Part shown: positions 52,173 through 61,684 of the stretch, one piece after another
Numbering within the stretch: the stretch's first letter is position 1
How the letters are laid out: each line of letters opens with the position of its first letter
NCBI RefSeq assembly: GCF_000341085.1
Contig: NZ_ANBA01000011.1
Coordinates: forward strand, 124,001 to 188,000
DNA length: 64,000 nt
DNA from: Nocardiopsis ganjiahuensis DSM 45031
GTDB lineage: Bacteria; Actinomycetota; Actinomycetes; Streptosporangiales; Streptosporangiaceae
Direction: 5' to 3'
The notes under the pieces: generated by a model
What the model was told of the DNA's origin: nothing
Database searches by the model: none
Seen by the model: the letters and a program-made list of their open reading frames with translations, nothing else
Position numbers and translations under genes: made by a program

Positions 52173-52964
52173 CTACCAGGGCAGGACCCCGTAGCTCTCC
52201 GGGTCGTCCGCCGAGGCGAGGTGCCCCCACAGGACCCCGCTGGGTCCGTCGTCGGGCAGGTTCGCCAGGTACAGGCTCACCTGTGCCCCCTGCCTCGCGC
52301 TGCGTGAACCGCTGTGCCCGTTGAGGTCGGTGGCGCAGAACCCCGGGTTGGCGGCGTTGACCTTCACGGACGTGCCCGCGAGCTCCTTCGCGTACAGGGC
52401 GGTGAGCATGTTGACCGCCGCCTTGGACACCGGGTAGGCGGGTGAGCCGGACATCCCGAAGAAAGGGCCCTCCGGATCGGTCATGGACCCGATCGAGCCG
52501 ATCTCACTGGACACGTTCACCACCCGCCCCGCCGGGGACCGGCGCAACAGCGGCAGGAACGCGTTGATCACCCTCACCACGGAGACCGTGTTCACGTCCA
52601 GGAGTGTGCGCAGCTGATCCGGATCAGAGGTGCTCGGGGTGGCCCCGAGACCCAGGGCCGCGCCCGCGTTGTTGACCAGCACGTCCAGCCGTCCGAACTC
52701 GGTCTCCACCCTGGCCGCGGCCGCCTTCACGCTCTCCGGGTCGGTGATGTCCAGGGACACCAGGCGCACGTCCCACCCCTCGTCCCGCAGGTCCCTCTCC
52801 GCCGTCGCGCCGAGCTCCGGGTCCCGTGCGCCGAGCAGGACGAGCGCGCCCTCCTCCCCCAGCAGCCTGGCGGTCTCCAGCCCGATGCCCTTGTTCGCCC
52901 CGGTGACCAGGGCGATCCTCGTGTCGTCGTCGTTGGTGCTCTGCTTGTTCCGGCTCTGGCTCAT
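52173..52964 (-). CDS. SDR family oxidoreductase (carbonyl-reductase-like)
   Basis: 263 residues from ATG 52964. Cofactor motif TGANKGIG at 21-28, NNAG in LVNNAGAAL, active-site Ser in VVNVSSEIGS and YPVSK (Tyr-x-x-x-Lys). The long insert before the YxxxK motif fits plant- or animal-type carbonyl reductases. NADPH-dependent reduction of a quinone or ketone is likely. Divergent from an XRE regulator with a perfect 17-bp palindrome between them, so it is probably that regulator's target. Confidence 0.92.
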   Translation of the reverse strand: MSQSRNKQSTNDDDTRIALVTGANKGIGLETARLLGEEGALVLLGARDPELGATAERDLRDEGWDVRLVSLDITDPESVKAAAARVETEFGRLDVLVNNAGAALGLGATPSTSDPDQLRTLLDVNTVSVVRVINAFLPLLRRSPAGRVVNVSSEIGSIGSMTDPEGPFFGMSGSPAYPVSKAAVNMLTALYAKELAGTSVKVNAANPGFCATDLNGHSGSRSARQGAQVSLYLANLPDDGPSGVLWGHLASADDPESYGVLPW

Positions 52965-53014
52965 GCGCTCATCGTGGGCACCGGAACGTCTCGGGAAAAG
53001 GGGTCGGCCGATGG

Positions 53015-53031
53015 TGGTACCGGCGGTACCA
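53015..53031. promoter_or_regulatory. Perfect 17-bp palindrome between SDR and XRE genes
   Basis: TGGTACCG-G-CGGTACCA, perfect 8-bp arms around a single G, 51 bp from the SDR start and 70 bp from the XRE start. Its place and symmetry point to the operator for the XRE regulator acting on both genes. Confidence 0.7.
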
Positions 53032-53100
53032 GTGTCATCGGCGCACGGGTCGGGCACTCTGGAGGAGAGCCCGTGGCGATCGAGCACAGAGGAGGACGTG

Positions 53101-54024
53101 ATGGCGGACCGCTCCGAACTGGCCGCGTTCCTGCGGCACCACCGCGGCCGGATCGTGCCCTCCGACGTCGGACTCCCCGAGACCGGCCGACGGCGCACCC
53201 CTGGGCTGCGCCGCCAGGAGGTGGCCCAGCTCGCCGGGATGTCCGTGGAGTACTACGTGCGCCTGGAACAGGCCCGCGGCCCGAACCCCTCCGACCAAGT
53301 GCTGTCCGCGCTCGCCCGGGCACTCGTGCTCTCCGCGGACGAGCGCTCCTACCTGTTCCGGGTGGCCGGAGCCGAGCCCCCGCCGGTCCTCGCCCCGGTC
53401 CGGGAGGTCTCCCTCGCCGTCCGGCACCTGTTGGACAGCCTCACCGCCACCCCCGCCTACGTCCTGGACGCCAAGTACGACGTCCTGGCCTGGAACACGA
53501 TGGCCACCCACTTCATCGGCGACATGGCCGCGGTCGACGAGTCCGAGCGGAACATCATCATGTGGATGTTCCGGCGCTCCGACGACGACCCGCAGGTGGC
53601 GGAGCACCCCGACGCCAACTGCATGGAGCGCAACTCGGTGGCGGACCTGCGCGCGGCCTATGCCCGTTATCCGGGTGACCGCGGCATCAACCGGATGCTG
53701 ACCACGCTTCTGGGCACCTCGCCCCGGTTCGCCCGCCTGTGGGAGGAGCGCACCGTGCAGGAGCGGCGCGGCTTCCACAAGAGTGTGGCGCACCCGCTCG
53801 TCGGCCGTCTGGAGTTCGAGTGCCAGGTGCTGCACGTCCCCGAGACCGATCAGCGGATCATGCTGTACTGCGCCGAACCCGGTTCCCCGAGCGAGGAGGG
53901 CATGCGCCGGCTGGCCGCCGAGTACGCACCGCCCGGTGCGGGTGATTTCCCCGGCGGGGCGCGCAACGCCGCCCTCAGCGCCGAGCGCGAAATCCTCGGG
54001 AGCGCTCCGGAGGGCCTCCAGTAG
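53101..54024 (+). CDS. XRE family regulator with MmyB-like ligand-binding domain
   Basis: 307 residues (GGAGG upstream). N-terminal HTH (RRTPGLRRQEVAQLAGMSVEYYVRLEQ), then MmyB-type PAS-like domain (AYVLDAKYDVLAWN, WEERTVQERRGFHKSVAHPLVG, LEFECQVLHVPETDQRIMLYCAEPGSPSE split along 180-280) that binds fatty acids or other lipids in relatives. It very likely controls the divergent SDR gene; such regulator-SDR pairs are common in actinomycetes. The C-terminal 30 residues are variable. Confidence 0.94.
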   Translation: MADRSELAAFLRHHRGRIVPSDVGLPETGRRRTPGLRRQEVAQLAGMSVEYYVRLEQARGPNPSDQVLSALARALVLSADERSYLFRVAGAEPPPVLAPVREVSLAVRHLLDSLTATPAYVLDAKYDVLAWNTMATHFIGDMAAVDESERNIIMWMFRRSDDDPQVAEHPDANCMERNSVADLRAAYARYPGDRGINRMLTTLLGTSPRFARLWEERTVQERRGFHKSVAHPLVGRLEFECQVLHVPETDQRIMLYCAEPGSPSEEGMRRLAAEYAPPGAGDFPGGARNAALSAEREILGSAPEGLQ

Positions 54025-54084
54025 TCTGTCGGCGCCCCCGCCCCGGCTCACTCTGCACCGAACCCGCTCTCCCATCGAGGATCC

Positions 54085-55653
54085 GTGCCCGAATCCCCCG
54101 CCGTGGACCCCGAGGTGCCCAGCACCCTCCGCGCCGTCCTGTGGCTCCCCCTGTCCCTCTACGCCCGGCACCCGATCGCCCTGCTCGCGGCCACCGCCCT
54201 CCCCCTCCTCCCCGGCCAGGCGCTCGGCGCCTACTACAACATCAGGGAGACCGAAGGCGCCCGCGTGGTCGACGGTGAGGTACTCGCGCCGCCGACGCGA
54301 CCCGGCTTCGACGACTCACTCACCCTGGGCGTCCTCACTCTGGAGCCCGGCTGGCCAGGGGGCGCGCTGACCTTCGTGGGCTGGGTCCTCGGCCTGGCCG
54401 CCGGATCACTGGTCGCGGCAGCCCTGCTCCTGGGTCTTCGGCTCCCCGCCCGCGCCGTGGTCAAGGCCGTGCTGCGCCGCCTCCCCCTGCTGCTGACGTG
54501 GGCGGTGGTGGTGCTGGCGTACGTGCCCGTCTCCCTGATCACCGGCGGAATGGGCTTCGCGGCGCTGGTCTCCCACCTCCAGGGCTTCTCCTCGGGGATC
54601 GCGGGTGGGGTGTTCTGGCTGCCGATCGGGGTGGCACTGCTGGTGGCACTGACACCCCTGCTCATCGGCATGCCCGTCGCCCTGCTCCGCGGTCTGACCC
54701 TGGTCGAGGGGATCGGTGCGGCCTGGCTGCTGTGCCGTCGCCGCCGGATCGCTCACGTGCTGTGCCTGTTCCCGCTGGCCGCCCTGCTCCTCCTGCCCCA
54801 GGAGATCGGGGAGCGGATGGCTGAGACGGCGGCCGGAACCGTCCCCGCCCTCGGGACCGCACTCGGCCTCAAGATCCTGCTGGTGCTCTTCCTCGCCCCG
54901 CTGCCCGTGCTCCTGCTGACCGCGCAGTCGCTGTGGACCCGCCCCGGCCCGGTGCCGATCGCAGGCCTGTCCGACGGGGAGTGGATCGCCGACCAGCTGG
55001 ACGAGCGTGGTGCCACCGCCGAGGCGCCCCACCGCCGACCGATCGCCGCCGCAGCCCTGTTCGCCGTCCTCGTGGCGGTACCCCTGGTCGGAGGCGGTGT
55101 CCTGGGGGCCAACCCTCACGGCGCCCCGGTCGTGACCACCGAGCGGCTGGACCGCGGCGAGTTCCACCAGCTGACGGGGGACGCGGCACCGGCCGAGTAC
55201 GGGGAGCACGCCCCGGTCGAGGTGACCCGCTCGGACGGCCGCCCCCTGGTCGCGGACCGGGACCGGGACGTCCACCTGCGGGACTGCCGGAACACCGAGT
55301 GCTCGGAGTGGGACACCGTCTCCCTGGGCGGTGGCACGATCACCGTCCTCCACACTCCGCCCGGGTTGGCTGTCGACGACCGGGACCGTCCCCGGATGGC
55401 GTTCCTGGCCGGGGACAGCGCGATGCTGACCTTCCTCGCCTGCGCCGACCCCGGCTGTTCCAGCTGGGAGAGCGTGGAACTCCTCCACCTGAGCGACGTC
55501 CGGTCCACCCCGACCCCGGAGAACCACTGGGACTCGGCGCCCGTACTGGTCCTCTCCCTGGACGGTGACCGGCCCGTCCTGCTGGTGGGGCACACCCGGG
55601 TCACCTGCCTCGACCCCATGTGCGGCCTGACCGGGGGCCCGGGGCAGGAGTGA
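54085..55653 (+). CDS. Membrane protein with extracytoplasmic CX4C motifs, unknown function
   Basis: 522 residues from GTG 54085. About seven membrane segments (near 20-45, 90-120, 130-155, 165-205, 225-245, 265-290, 325-345). The region 345-522 is probably outside the membrane and holds three CX4C motifs: CRNTEC-SEW, CADPGC-SSW and CLDPMC. The first two are followed by S-x-W and similar beta-strand sequence, so they look like repeated units of a beta-rich domain stabilised by disulfides. Not recognised. Possibly co-transcribed with the XRE gene upstream (60-bp gap). Confidence 0.75.
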   Translation: MPESPAVDPEVPSTLRAVLWLPLSLYARHPIALLAATALPLLPGQALGAYYNIRETEGARVVDGEVLAPPTRPGFDDSLTLGVLTLEPGWPGGALTFVGWVLGLAAGSLVAAALLLGLRLPARAVVKAVLRRLPLLLTWAVVVLAYVPVSLITGGMGFAALVSHLQGFSSGIAGGVFWLPIGVALLVALTPLLIGMPVALLRGLTLVEGIGAAWLLCRRRRIAHVLCLFPLAALLLLPQEIGERMAETAAGTVPALGTALGLKILLVLFLAPLPVLLLTAQSLWTRPGPVPIAGLSDGEWIADQLDERGATAEAPHRRPIAAAALFAVLVAVPLVGGGVLGANPHGAPVVTTERLDRGEFHQLTGDAAPAEYGEHAPVEVTRSDGRPLVADRDRDVHLRDCRNTECSEWDTVSLGGGTITVLHTPPGLAVDDRDRPRMAFLAGDSAMLTFLACADPGCSSWESVELLHLSDVRSTPTPENHWDSAPVLVLSLDGDRPVLLVGHTRVTCLDPMCGLTGGPGQE

Positions 55654-55709
55654 CTGTGGGCGGCGGGACCCCCGAAGGGCTCGGACGAGGGCCCCGCCGG
55701 TCTTGGGGA

Positions 55710-56630
55710 TCAGCCCTTGATCGAACCCTCCGTCAGCCCGCCGCGCCAGAAGCGCTGCAGGACGACGATGGCGATGACCAACGGGATGATCGACAGCATG
55801 GAGCCGGTGACGACGTTCGTGTACATCTCGATGTCACGGCCCTGGTAGGACTGCCAGGTCACCAGGCCCAGGGTGATCGGGTACAACTCCTCGTCGGCGA
55901 GCATCACCAGCGGCAGGAAGAAGTTGTTCCAGATGCCGACCATCTGGAACAGGAAGACCGTCACCAGGGCGGGGGCCATCAGGCGCAGCCCCAGCGAGAA
56001 GAAGATGCGCCCCTCCCCGGCGCCTTCCAACCGGGCCGACTCGATGATCGAGTCCGGCACCGAGGCGTCGGCGTAGATCCGGCACAGGTAGAGGCCGAAC
56101 GGGGAGATGAGGCTGGGCAGCAGCACCGCGAGGTAGGTGTTGGCCAGGCCGATCTGACTGAACAGCAGGTACAGCGGCAGGGCGGTGGCGGCGGCCGGGA
56201 CGAGCACCCCGCCGAGCACCATGCCGAAGACCAGTTCGCGGCCCCGGAACCGGTACTTGGCGAGGGCGTACCCGGCCGCGGCGGCGAGCAGGGTCGCCAG
56301 CAGGGCTCCGACCACCGAGTACAGGATGCTGTTGAACGTCCAGCGCAGGAAGATCGCGCCGTTGACGCTGAACACCCTCGCGATGTTGTCGAACAGGGCG
56401 AACTCGCTGCCGAGCCCGAACCCGAACGAGTTGAACAGGTCCGAGGTGGTCTTGGTCGAGGCGACGAACACCCACAGCACCGGGATGACGAAGTACGCGG
56501 TGACGGCGGCGAGGATCGCGGTGACCAGGATCTTGGAGCGCAGGGGCGCGCCGGTGGCGACCCCCTTGCCCGTGGGGCGGGGGGCGGAGGCCTTGCCTCC
56601 GGGCTTCGTGGCGTCGGCAGTGACCGTCAT
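55710..56630 (-). CDS. Carbohydrate ABC transporter permease (MalG-type)
   Basis: 306 residues from ATG 56630; a longer frame opens upstream inside the next gene. Six membrane segments. The EAA loop reads SARLEGAGEGRIFFSLGLRL, which docks the ATPase. Starts with a 4-bp overlap to the MalF-type gene. Last gene of the GH3-SBP-permease-permease operon. Confidence 0.95.
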   Translation of the reverse strand: MTVTADATKPGGKASAPRPTGKGVATGAPLRSKILVTAILAAVTAYFVIPVLWVFVASTKTTSDLFNSFGFGLGSEFALFDNIARVFSVNGAIFLRWTFNSILYSVVGALLATLLAAAAGYALAKYRFRGRELVFGMVLGGVLVPAAATALPLYLLFSQIGLANTYLAVLLPSLISPFGLYLCRIYADASVPDSIIESARLEGAGEGRIFFSLGLRLMAPALVTVFLFQMVGIWNNFFLPLVMLADEELYPITLGLVTWQSYQGRDIEMYTNVVTGSMLSIIPLVIAIVVLQRFWRGGLTEGSIKG

Positions 56631-57598
56631 CGGTTCCGGCCCTTCCTGTTCATGAACCAGAGGAACCCGAACGAGAGCACGAAGGCCGTCACGGCCACGA
56701 TGACGGACTGGGCCGCCGCCACGTTGTAGTCGTTGTCGGTGAAGGCCGAGTTGTACGCTGCCATGTTCGGCGTGTACGCGGAGTCGATGTTCACCGTGAA
56801 GCCCGCGATGATCAGGGGTTCGGCGAACAGCTGGAGGGTGCCGATGATCGAGAAGATCGTGGTCAGCACCAGGGCGGGGCGGATGAGGGGGATCTGGATC
56901 CGCCAGGCGATCTGGAACGGTCCGGCACCGTCGATGCGCGCCGACTCGTACAGCTCGCCCGGGATGGTCTTGAGCTGCGCGATCAGGATGAGCATGTTGT
57001 AGCCGATGAACAGCCACGTGATGATGTTGGCGATCGACCACAGGACGCTGGTCGGACCGAGCAGATCCAGTTCCAGGCCCACCAGCCCGGCGACGTCGAT
57101 GACCGGGGACAGGCCCGGGGTGTACAGGAAACCCCAGAGCAGCGAGGCCACGACACCGGGGACGCCGTAGGGCATGAAGTACATGGCCCGGAAGAAGCCG
57201 GGCCACTTCGCGGAGGCGGACTCCAGCAGCAGGGCCAGGAGCAGCGCGGCGCCGAGCATGACCGGCACCTGGACGATCCCGAACAGCAGGACGCGGCCGA
57301 TCGAGTCGACGAACGCGTCCTGGCCGAGGGCCCGGGCGTAGTTGTCGAACCCGGCGAAGACGGTCTCGCGGCCCTCCTCACCGAACAGGCCGAACCGGCG
57401 GACCTGGATGAAGCTCTGGTAGACCGCGTACAGGATCGGCAGCAGGAAGCACAGGACGAAGAGGCCGACGAACGGGGCCAGGAAACCCCAGGGGACCAGA
57501 TTCCCGGTCCGGAACCCGCGCTGGGGGGCGCGATCCCGGGTGGGGGCCGACCGGCCGGACGGACTCGGGGAGGCCGGGACACGCGTGGTGGTCGTCAT
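56627..57598 (-). CDS. Carbohydrate ABC transporter permease (MalF-type)
   Basis: 323 residues from ATG 57598. Six membrane segments plus a hydrophilic N-terminus of ~35 residues. EAA loop SARIDGAGPFQIAWRIQIPL. Overlaps the binding-protein gene upstream and the MalG-type gene downstream by 4 bp each, so the importer subunits are made together. Confidence 0.95.
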   Translation of the reverse strand: MTTTTRVPASPSPSGRSAPTRDRAPQRGFRTGNLVPWGFLAPFVGLFVLCFLLPILYAVYQSFIQVRRFGLFGEEGRETVFAGFDNYARALGQDAFVDSIGRVLLFGIVQVPVMLGAALLLALLLESASAKWPGFFRAMYFMPYGVPGVVASLLWGFLYTPGLSPVIDVAGLVGLELDLLGPTSVLWSIANIITWLFIGYNMLILIAQLKTIPGELYESARIDGAGPFQIAWRIQIPLIRPALVLTTIFSIIGTLQLFAEPLIIAGFTVNIDSAYTPNMAAYNSAFTDNDYNVAAAQSVIVAVTAFVLSFGFLWFMNRKGRNR

Positions 57599-59013
57599 GA
57601 CTCGCTCCTCACCGACAGGCCCTTGGCACGGATGTCCCGGACGGTGTTCTCCTGGGCCTGCGCCAAGGCGTCCACGAAGGAGGTGCCGTCCGCGACCGCG
57701 GAGCGGAACGCGTCGCCGATGTGGTTCTTCGTGGCGCTGAGCGTCGGCCCCCACACCCACTCGGTGGGGATGTGCTCGGTGGCCTCGGCGACGATGTCGG
57801 TGTAGTTCTGGTCCGAGAAGAAGGGGTCGGGGCCCTCGTTGCGGACCGCGTTCTCGTTGACCTCCTCGGATGCCGCCCACCCGATCCCGCACTCGGTGAT
57901 CATGGCGTCCACCGCGCGCTGGTCGGTGCTGAGCCAGTTCGCGAACCGGACCGCCTCGTGGGGGTGCCGCGCACCGCTGAGGACCACCGAGGCGGAACCG
58001 CCCCAGGTGCCCTCACGGCGGGGTTCGCCCTCCCACTGCGGCATCCCGGAGACCTCCCAGCGGCCCGGGTTGTCGGGATCGTTGCCCTTGATGATGGCGT
58101 CGCCCCAGCTGCCGACCGTCCAGGTCCCGATCGTGCCCTGCTGGAGGCCCTGGAACCAGCCGGTGGACCACACCGGGTGGGTGAGGTCCAGGACGTCCTC
58201 GTTGACCAGCTCCTCCCAGAAGCGGGCCACCCGTGCCGAGGCGTCGTCGACGAAGTTGACCGTCCACTCCCCGCCCTCGGTGCTGAACCACTGGGCTCCG
58301 GCCTGCATGCACATGCCCGCGAGCCAGTCGGCGTCACCGACCGGGAAGGACTCGATGGCGGCGCCGTCCTCGGCCGCCGCGGCGCGCCGGGCCGCCTCGG
58401 CGTACTCGTCCCAGGTGGCGGGGGCGCCGTCGATGCCCCACTCCTCGTACTTGTCGGCCCGGTAGAAGTACATCAGCGGGCCCGAGTCCACGGGGATGCC
58501 GTAGTGACCGTCGATGTAGGAGGCCTGGAGCCACTGCCACTCGTCGAAGCGCTCGATGTGGTCCAGGGCCCCGTACCGGCTGAGGTCCTCCAGTCCGTTC
58601 TCCAGCAGGAAGGAGGGGATCTGGAAGTACTCGACCTGGGCCAGGTCGGGCTGGTTGCCCGCGACCAGGGAGTTGAACATCTTCGCGTAACCGCCGTCGA
58701 GGCCACCGGGGATGGTGACCGCCCGGACCTGGATGTCGGGGTGTTCCGCGTTCCAGATGTCGGCGACGGCCTGGAGTGCGGGCCACCAGGTCCAGTAGGT
58801 GAGGGTGATGTTCTCGTCCGGGGCCTTGGGCGGCACGAGCGGCCGCTCTCCCACGGGGCCGACGGTGGCCGCGCATCCGCCGAGCGCCGCGACGGAGCCG
58901 GCAGCGGACGCTGTCAGCCCGGCTCGGAGCAGCCCTCGGCGGGAGAGCCCCTGGTTCGACAGGCCCGGTCGGGTGAGCCCGCCCGGTCCTCTGCGGGGGA
59001 TGGGAACTTTCAT
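57595..59013 (-). CDS. Sugar ABC transporter substrate-binding lipoprotein
   Basis: 472 residues. N-terminus with twin Arg (SRRGLLRAGLTASAAG) and lipobox at VAALGGC, so a Tat- or Sec-exported lipoprotein. Family-1 solute-binding fold: ITLTYWTWWPALQAVADIWNAEHPDIQV at the start (split around residues 68-95) and many Trp/Tyr typical of sugar ligands. Overlaps the MalF-type gene by 4 bp and lies 38 bp after the GH3 gene. The operon suggests a beta-glucoside or other plant-derived oligosaccharide. No ATPase gene is nearby. Confidence 0.94.
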   Translation of the reverse strand: MKVPIPRRGPGGLTRPGLSNQGLSRRGLLRAGLTASAAGSVAALGGCAATVGPVGERPLVPPKAPDENITLTYWTWWPALQAVADIWNAEHPDIQVRAVTIPGGLDGGYAKMFNSLVAGNQPDLAQVEYFQIPSFLLENGLEDLSRYGALDHIERFDEWQWLQASYIDGHYGIPVDSGPLMYFYRADKYEEWGIDGAPATWDEYAEAARRAAAAEDGAAIESFPVGDADWLAGMCMQAGAQWFSTEGGEWTVNFVDDASARVARFWEELVNEDVLDLTHPVWSTGWFQGLQQGTIGTWTVGSWGDAIIKGNDPDNPGRWEVSGMPQWEGEPRREGTWGGSASVVLSGARHPHEAVRFANWLSTDQRAVDAMITECGIGWAASEEVNENAVRNEGPDPFFSDQNYTDIVAEATEHIPTEWVWGPTLSATKNHIGDAFRSAVADGTSFVDALAQAQENTVRDIRAKGLSVRSES

Positions 59014-59051
59014 GCTGGTTCCTTAGGGAAAACCTGCGGTGGGGGGTGGAC

Positions 59052-61514
59052 TCAGCGCACGTCGAGGGGGAGACGGTGCGCGAGGGCGCGGCTGGAGGAA
59101 CCCACCGCGAGGTGGTAGGTGCCCTTCGGGGTGCGCCACGAATGCGCAGCGGGGTCCCAGACCGCGAGACTGCGCGGCGGGATGTCGAGGTGGACCGTGA
59201 CCTGCTCTCCGGGCGCGGCGTGCACGGAGGCGAAGGCGGCCAGGGAGCGGAGCGGCCGGGCGGGTCCGCCCTCGGCGGGCGGCTCCACGTAGACCTGCAC
59301 CACGTGGCGTCCGGGGCGGGCACCGGTGTTGGTGAGGGTGGCGGTGACGGTGAGGGGGTCCGCGGCCAGGCCCTCCACCAGGGTGTCGGACTCGAGGGCG
59401 GCGGCGGAGAGTTCGGCGCCGTCGGTCTCCCAGTCGGTGTAGCCGAGCCCGAAGCCGAAGGGGCGGTGGGGCTCCACCCCGTCCCGGTCGTAGGCGCGGT
59501 GGCCGACGAACACGCCTTCGTCGTAGGTGAGGACGCCGTCCACCGGCCGGGTGTCCATGATCGGGACGTCGTCGTGGTCGCGCGGCAGGGTCCAGGGCAG
59601 TCGTCCCGTGGGCTCGGCGCGGCCGGTGAGGGTGTCGGCGAGGGCGTGGCCGTACTCGTGGCCGCCGAACCAGGACCACAGGACGGCGGGCACCTCGTCC
59701 AGCCAGGGCAGGAGCACGGGGGCGCCGGCGTTGACCACGACCACGGTGTTCGGGTTGGCCGCGCTCACCCGGCGGACGAGTTCGTCCTGCGGGCCGGGCA
59801 GGTCCAGGGTGGGCCGGTCGTAGCCCTCGGACTCGACCTCGTTGTTGGTACCGACCACCACGACCGCGACGTCCGCGGCCTCGGCGGCCCGGACCGCCTC
59901 CTGGATCTCCTCCTCGTCGGTCGGCCCGGGGGGCCGGTGGCGGATCTGGGAGATGACCGCGCGGCCGAAACCGCCGAAGTCGCCGACCTCGGCCTCGACC
60001 CGGATCCGCACCCTGCGCGGACCGTCGCCCTCGGCCACCTCGATCCCGACACGGGGACCGTCGGGGTTGGAGTGGCGGGACTCCAGGATGTCGTCGACCG
60101 AGGCGGGGGCGTCGGCCTCGCTGACGACCTCACCGTCGATCCGGCTGGTGTGGCGTCCCACCACGGCGACCTCCACCAGGTGGGTGCCGGGTTCGGTGAG
60201 GGTGAGCACGGCGTCGAGGGCGGCCCGTTCGGCCTCCTTCGGCGCCCCGATGTGGAACGCCCCACCGGTGACCTCGGGGCCGTCGACGGTCATCCCCGAG
60301 CCGTCGTACAAGGTCAGGTCGATCTCGGTGAGGCGTTCGGCTGTGACCACCGGCAGGTGGCGGCGGGGGTCGCCGCCGCGCACGAGGGTGAGTTCGACGT
60401 CGTCGGGCAGGGCCTCGCGCAGCCCGTCGGCCGGGCTGACCAGGTACTTGGAGTTGACGTGCGCGCTACCGCCGCCCTGGGTGTAGGCGTCCACGGCGTT
60501 GGGACCGATGAGCGCCACGCTGCGGACCCGGTCGGCGGCGATCGGCAGGACGCCGCCCTCGTTGCGCAGCAGGACGTGGCCGCGCGCGCCGACCTCGCGC
60601 AGGACGACCCGCTCGTCCTCGCCGTCCACCGCCGGGGCGGTGTCCTGGTCGAGCTTGCCGACCCGCTCGGCCAGGAGCAGCAGGCGGGCGACCTTGTCGT
60701 CGACCACGGACTCGGCGACCTCACCGGAGCGGACCGCCTCGACCAGGGCATCGCCCCAGGGGCCGTCGGGGCCGGGCATCACGAGGTCGAGTCCCGCGTT
60801 GGCGGAGGGCGCGGTACTGCGGGCGGCGGCCCAGTCGCTGCACACCACCCCGTCGAAGCCGAGTTCGTCCTTGAGCAGTCCGGTGAGGAGGCCCCGGTGG
60901 TCGGTCATGCCGGCGGCCTCGGCCCCGTCGTCGACCCCGTTGTAGGCGGCCATGACCATCCAGGCCCCGGCGTCGAGCACGGCCTCGAAGGGCGGCAGGT
61001 AGACCTCGCGGAGCGTGCGTTCGTCGATGCGGGAGTGGTAGCTGGTGCGCTCGTGCTCGGTCTCGTTTCCGATGAAGTGCTTGGGGCAGGTGCCCACGCC
61101 CTCGCCCTGGACAGCGCGGACGAAGGCGGCGCCGAGCTCCGCGGTGAGAAGGGGGTCCTCGGAGAAGCACTCGAAGTGGCGGCCGCCGGCCGGGGAGCGG
61201 TGGAGGTTCAGCACGGGGGCGAGGACGACGTCGACGTCCTTGCGGCGGGCCTCGGAGGCGAAGAAGCGCCCGACGCGCTCCATGAGCCCGGTGTCCCAGG
61301 AGGCGGCGACCGCTGTGGGGCTGGGCGTGCTGGCCGAGTGCTCCATCTGGTTGAGGTCGGTACCGCGGACCCCGGCGGGGCCGTCGGAGACGGTGACCGG
61401 CAGCAGTCCGGCCTCGGGGCTCTCATGCAGAACCCACCCGGTACGTCCGGTGAGCAGGCGCACCTTGTCCTCGAGGGACAGGCGGGCGACGCGCTGGTGA
61501 AGTTCCGAGTCCAT
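59052..61514 (-). CDS. Glycoside hydrolase family 3 beta-glucosidase
   Basis: 820 residues, no signal peptide, so intracellular. N-terminal GH3 barrel (KHFIGN with Lys145-His146; nucleophile Asp227 in VVCSDWAA), C-terminal GH3 sandwich interrupted by a PA14-like insert (around residues 390-530), and a fibronectin-III-like end domain. It cleaves imported beta-linked oligosaccharides to glucose; the precise linkage is not predictable. First gene of the operon, divergent from a TetR regulator, with a strong operator-like palindrome before it. Confidence 0.95.
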   Translation of the reverse strand: MDSELHQRVARLSLEDKVRLLTGRTGWVLHESPEAGLLPVTVSDGPAGVRGTDLNQMEHSASTPSPTAVAASWDTGLMERVGRFFASEARRKDVDVVLAPVLNLHRSPAGGRHFECFSEDPLLTAELGAAFVRAVQGEGVGTCPKHFIGNETEHERTSYHSRIDERTLREVYLPPFEAVLDAGAWMVMAAYNGVDDGAEAAGMTDHRGLLTGLLKDELGFDGVVCSDWAAARSTAPSANAGLDLVMPGPDGPWGDALVEAVRSGEVAESVVDDKVARLLLLAERVGKLDQDTAPAVDGEDERVVLREVGARGHVLLRNEGGVLPIAADRVRSVALIGPNAVDAYTQGGGSAHVNSKYLVSPADGLREALPDDVELTLVRGGDPRRHLPVVTAERLTEIDLTLYDGSGMTVDGPEVTGGAFHIGAPKEAERAALDAVLTLTEPGTHLVEVAVVGRHTSRIDGEVVSEADAPASVDDILESRHSNPDGPRVGIEVAEGDGPRRVRIRVEAEVGDFGGFGRAVISQIRHRPPGPTDEEEIQEAVRAAEAADVAVVVVGTNNEVESEGYDRPTLDLPGPQDELVRRVSAANPNTVVVVNAGAPVLLPWLDEVPAVLWSWFGGHEYGHALADTLTGRAEPTGRLPWTLPRDHDDVPIMDTRPVDGVLTYDEGVFVGHRAYDRDGVEPHRPFGFGLGYTDWETDGAELSAAALESDTLVEGLAADPLTVTATLTNTGARPGRHVVQVYVEPPAEGGPARPLRSLAAFASVHAAPGEQVTVHLDIPPRSLAVWDPAAHSWRTPKGTYHLAVGSSSRALAHRLPLDVR

Positions 61515-61537
61515 GAGCCCCTAGCCCTGTGATCTGT

Positions 61538-61579
61538 GTCTCTTGAGGCGAGAGACTAGTTACTAAATGTTCATTAAGT
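61538..61579. promoter_or_regulatory. Operator region between GH3 operon and tetR
   Basis: Two inverted repeats: GTCTCT-N7-AGAGAC (61538-61556) and ACTAAATGT-TCATTAAGT (61562-61579; 18 bp, seven of nine pairs match, core AATG-TT-CATT). The second is AT-rich in GC-rich DNA and lies between the divergent starts. Likely TetR binding and promoter sites. Confidence 0.6.
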
Positions 61580-61684
61580 CAAGGGGGAGTGGGAAAGTCT
61601 CGATAGCGTGGGGTACGCCCCGGCCTCGACGTCCCGGCTGTCGGCCCGGAGTACCCCCGCGGTACAAGGAAGTGGAGAGCAGGA

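Noticed and set aside
59046..61532. 828-codon open frame opposite the GH3 gene
   Set aside because: Mirror shadow of nearly the same extent as the GH3 gene; no recognisable motifs.
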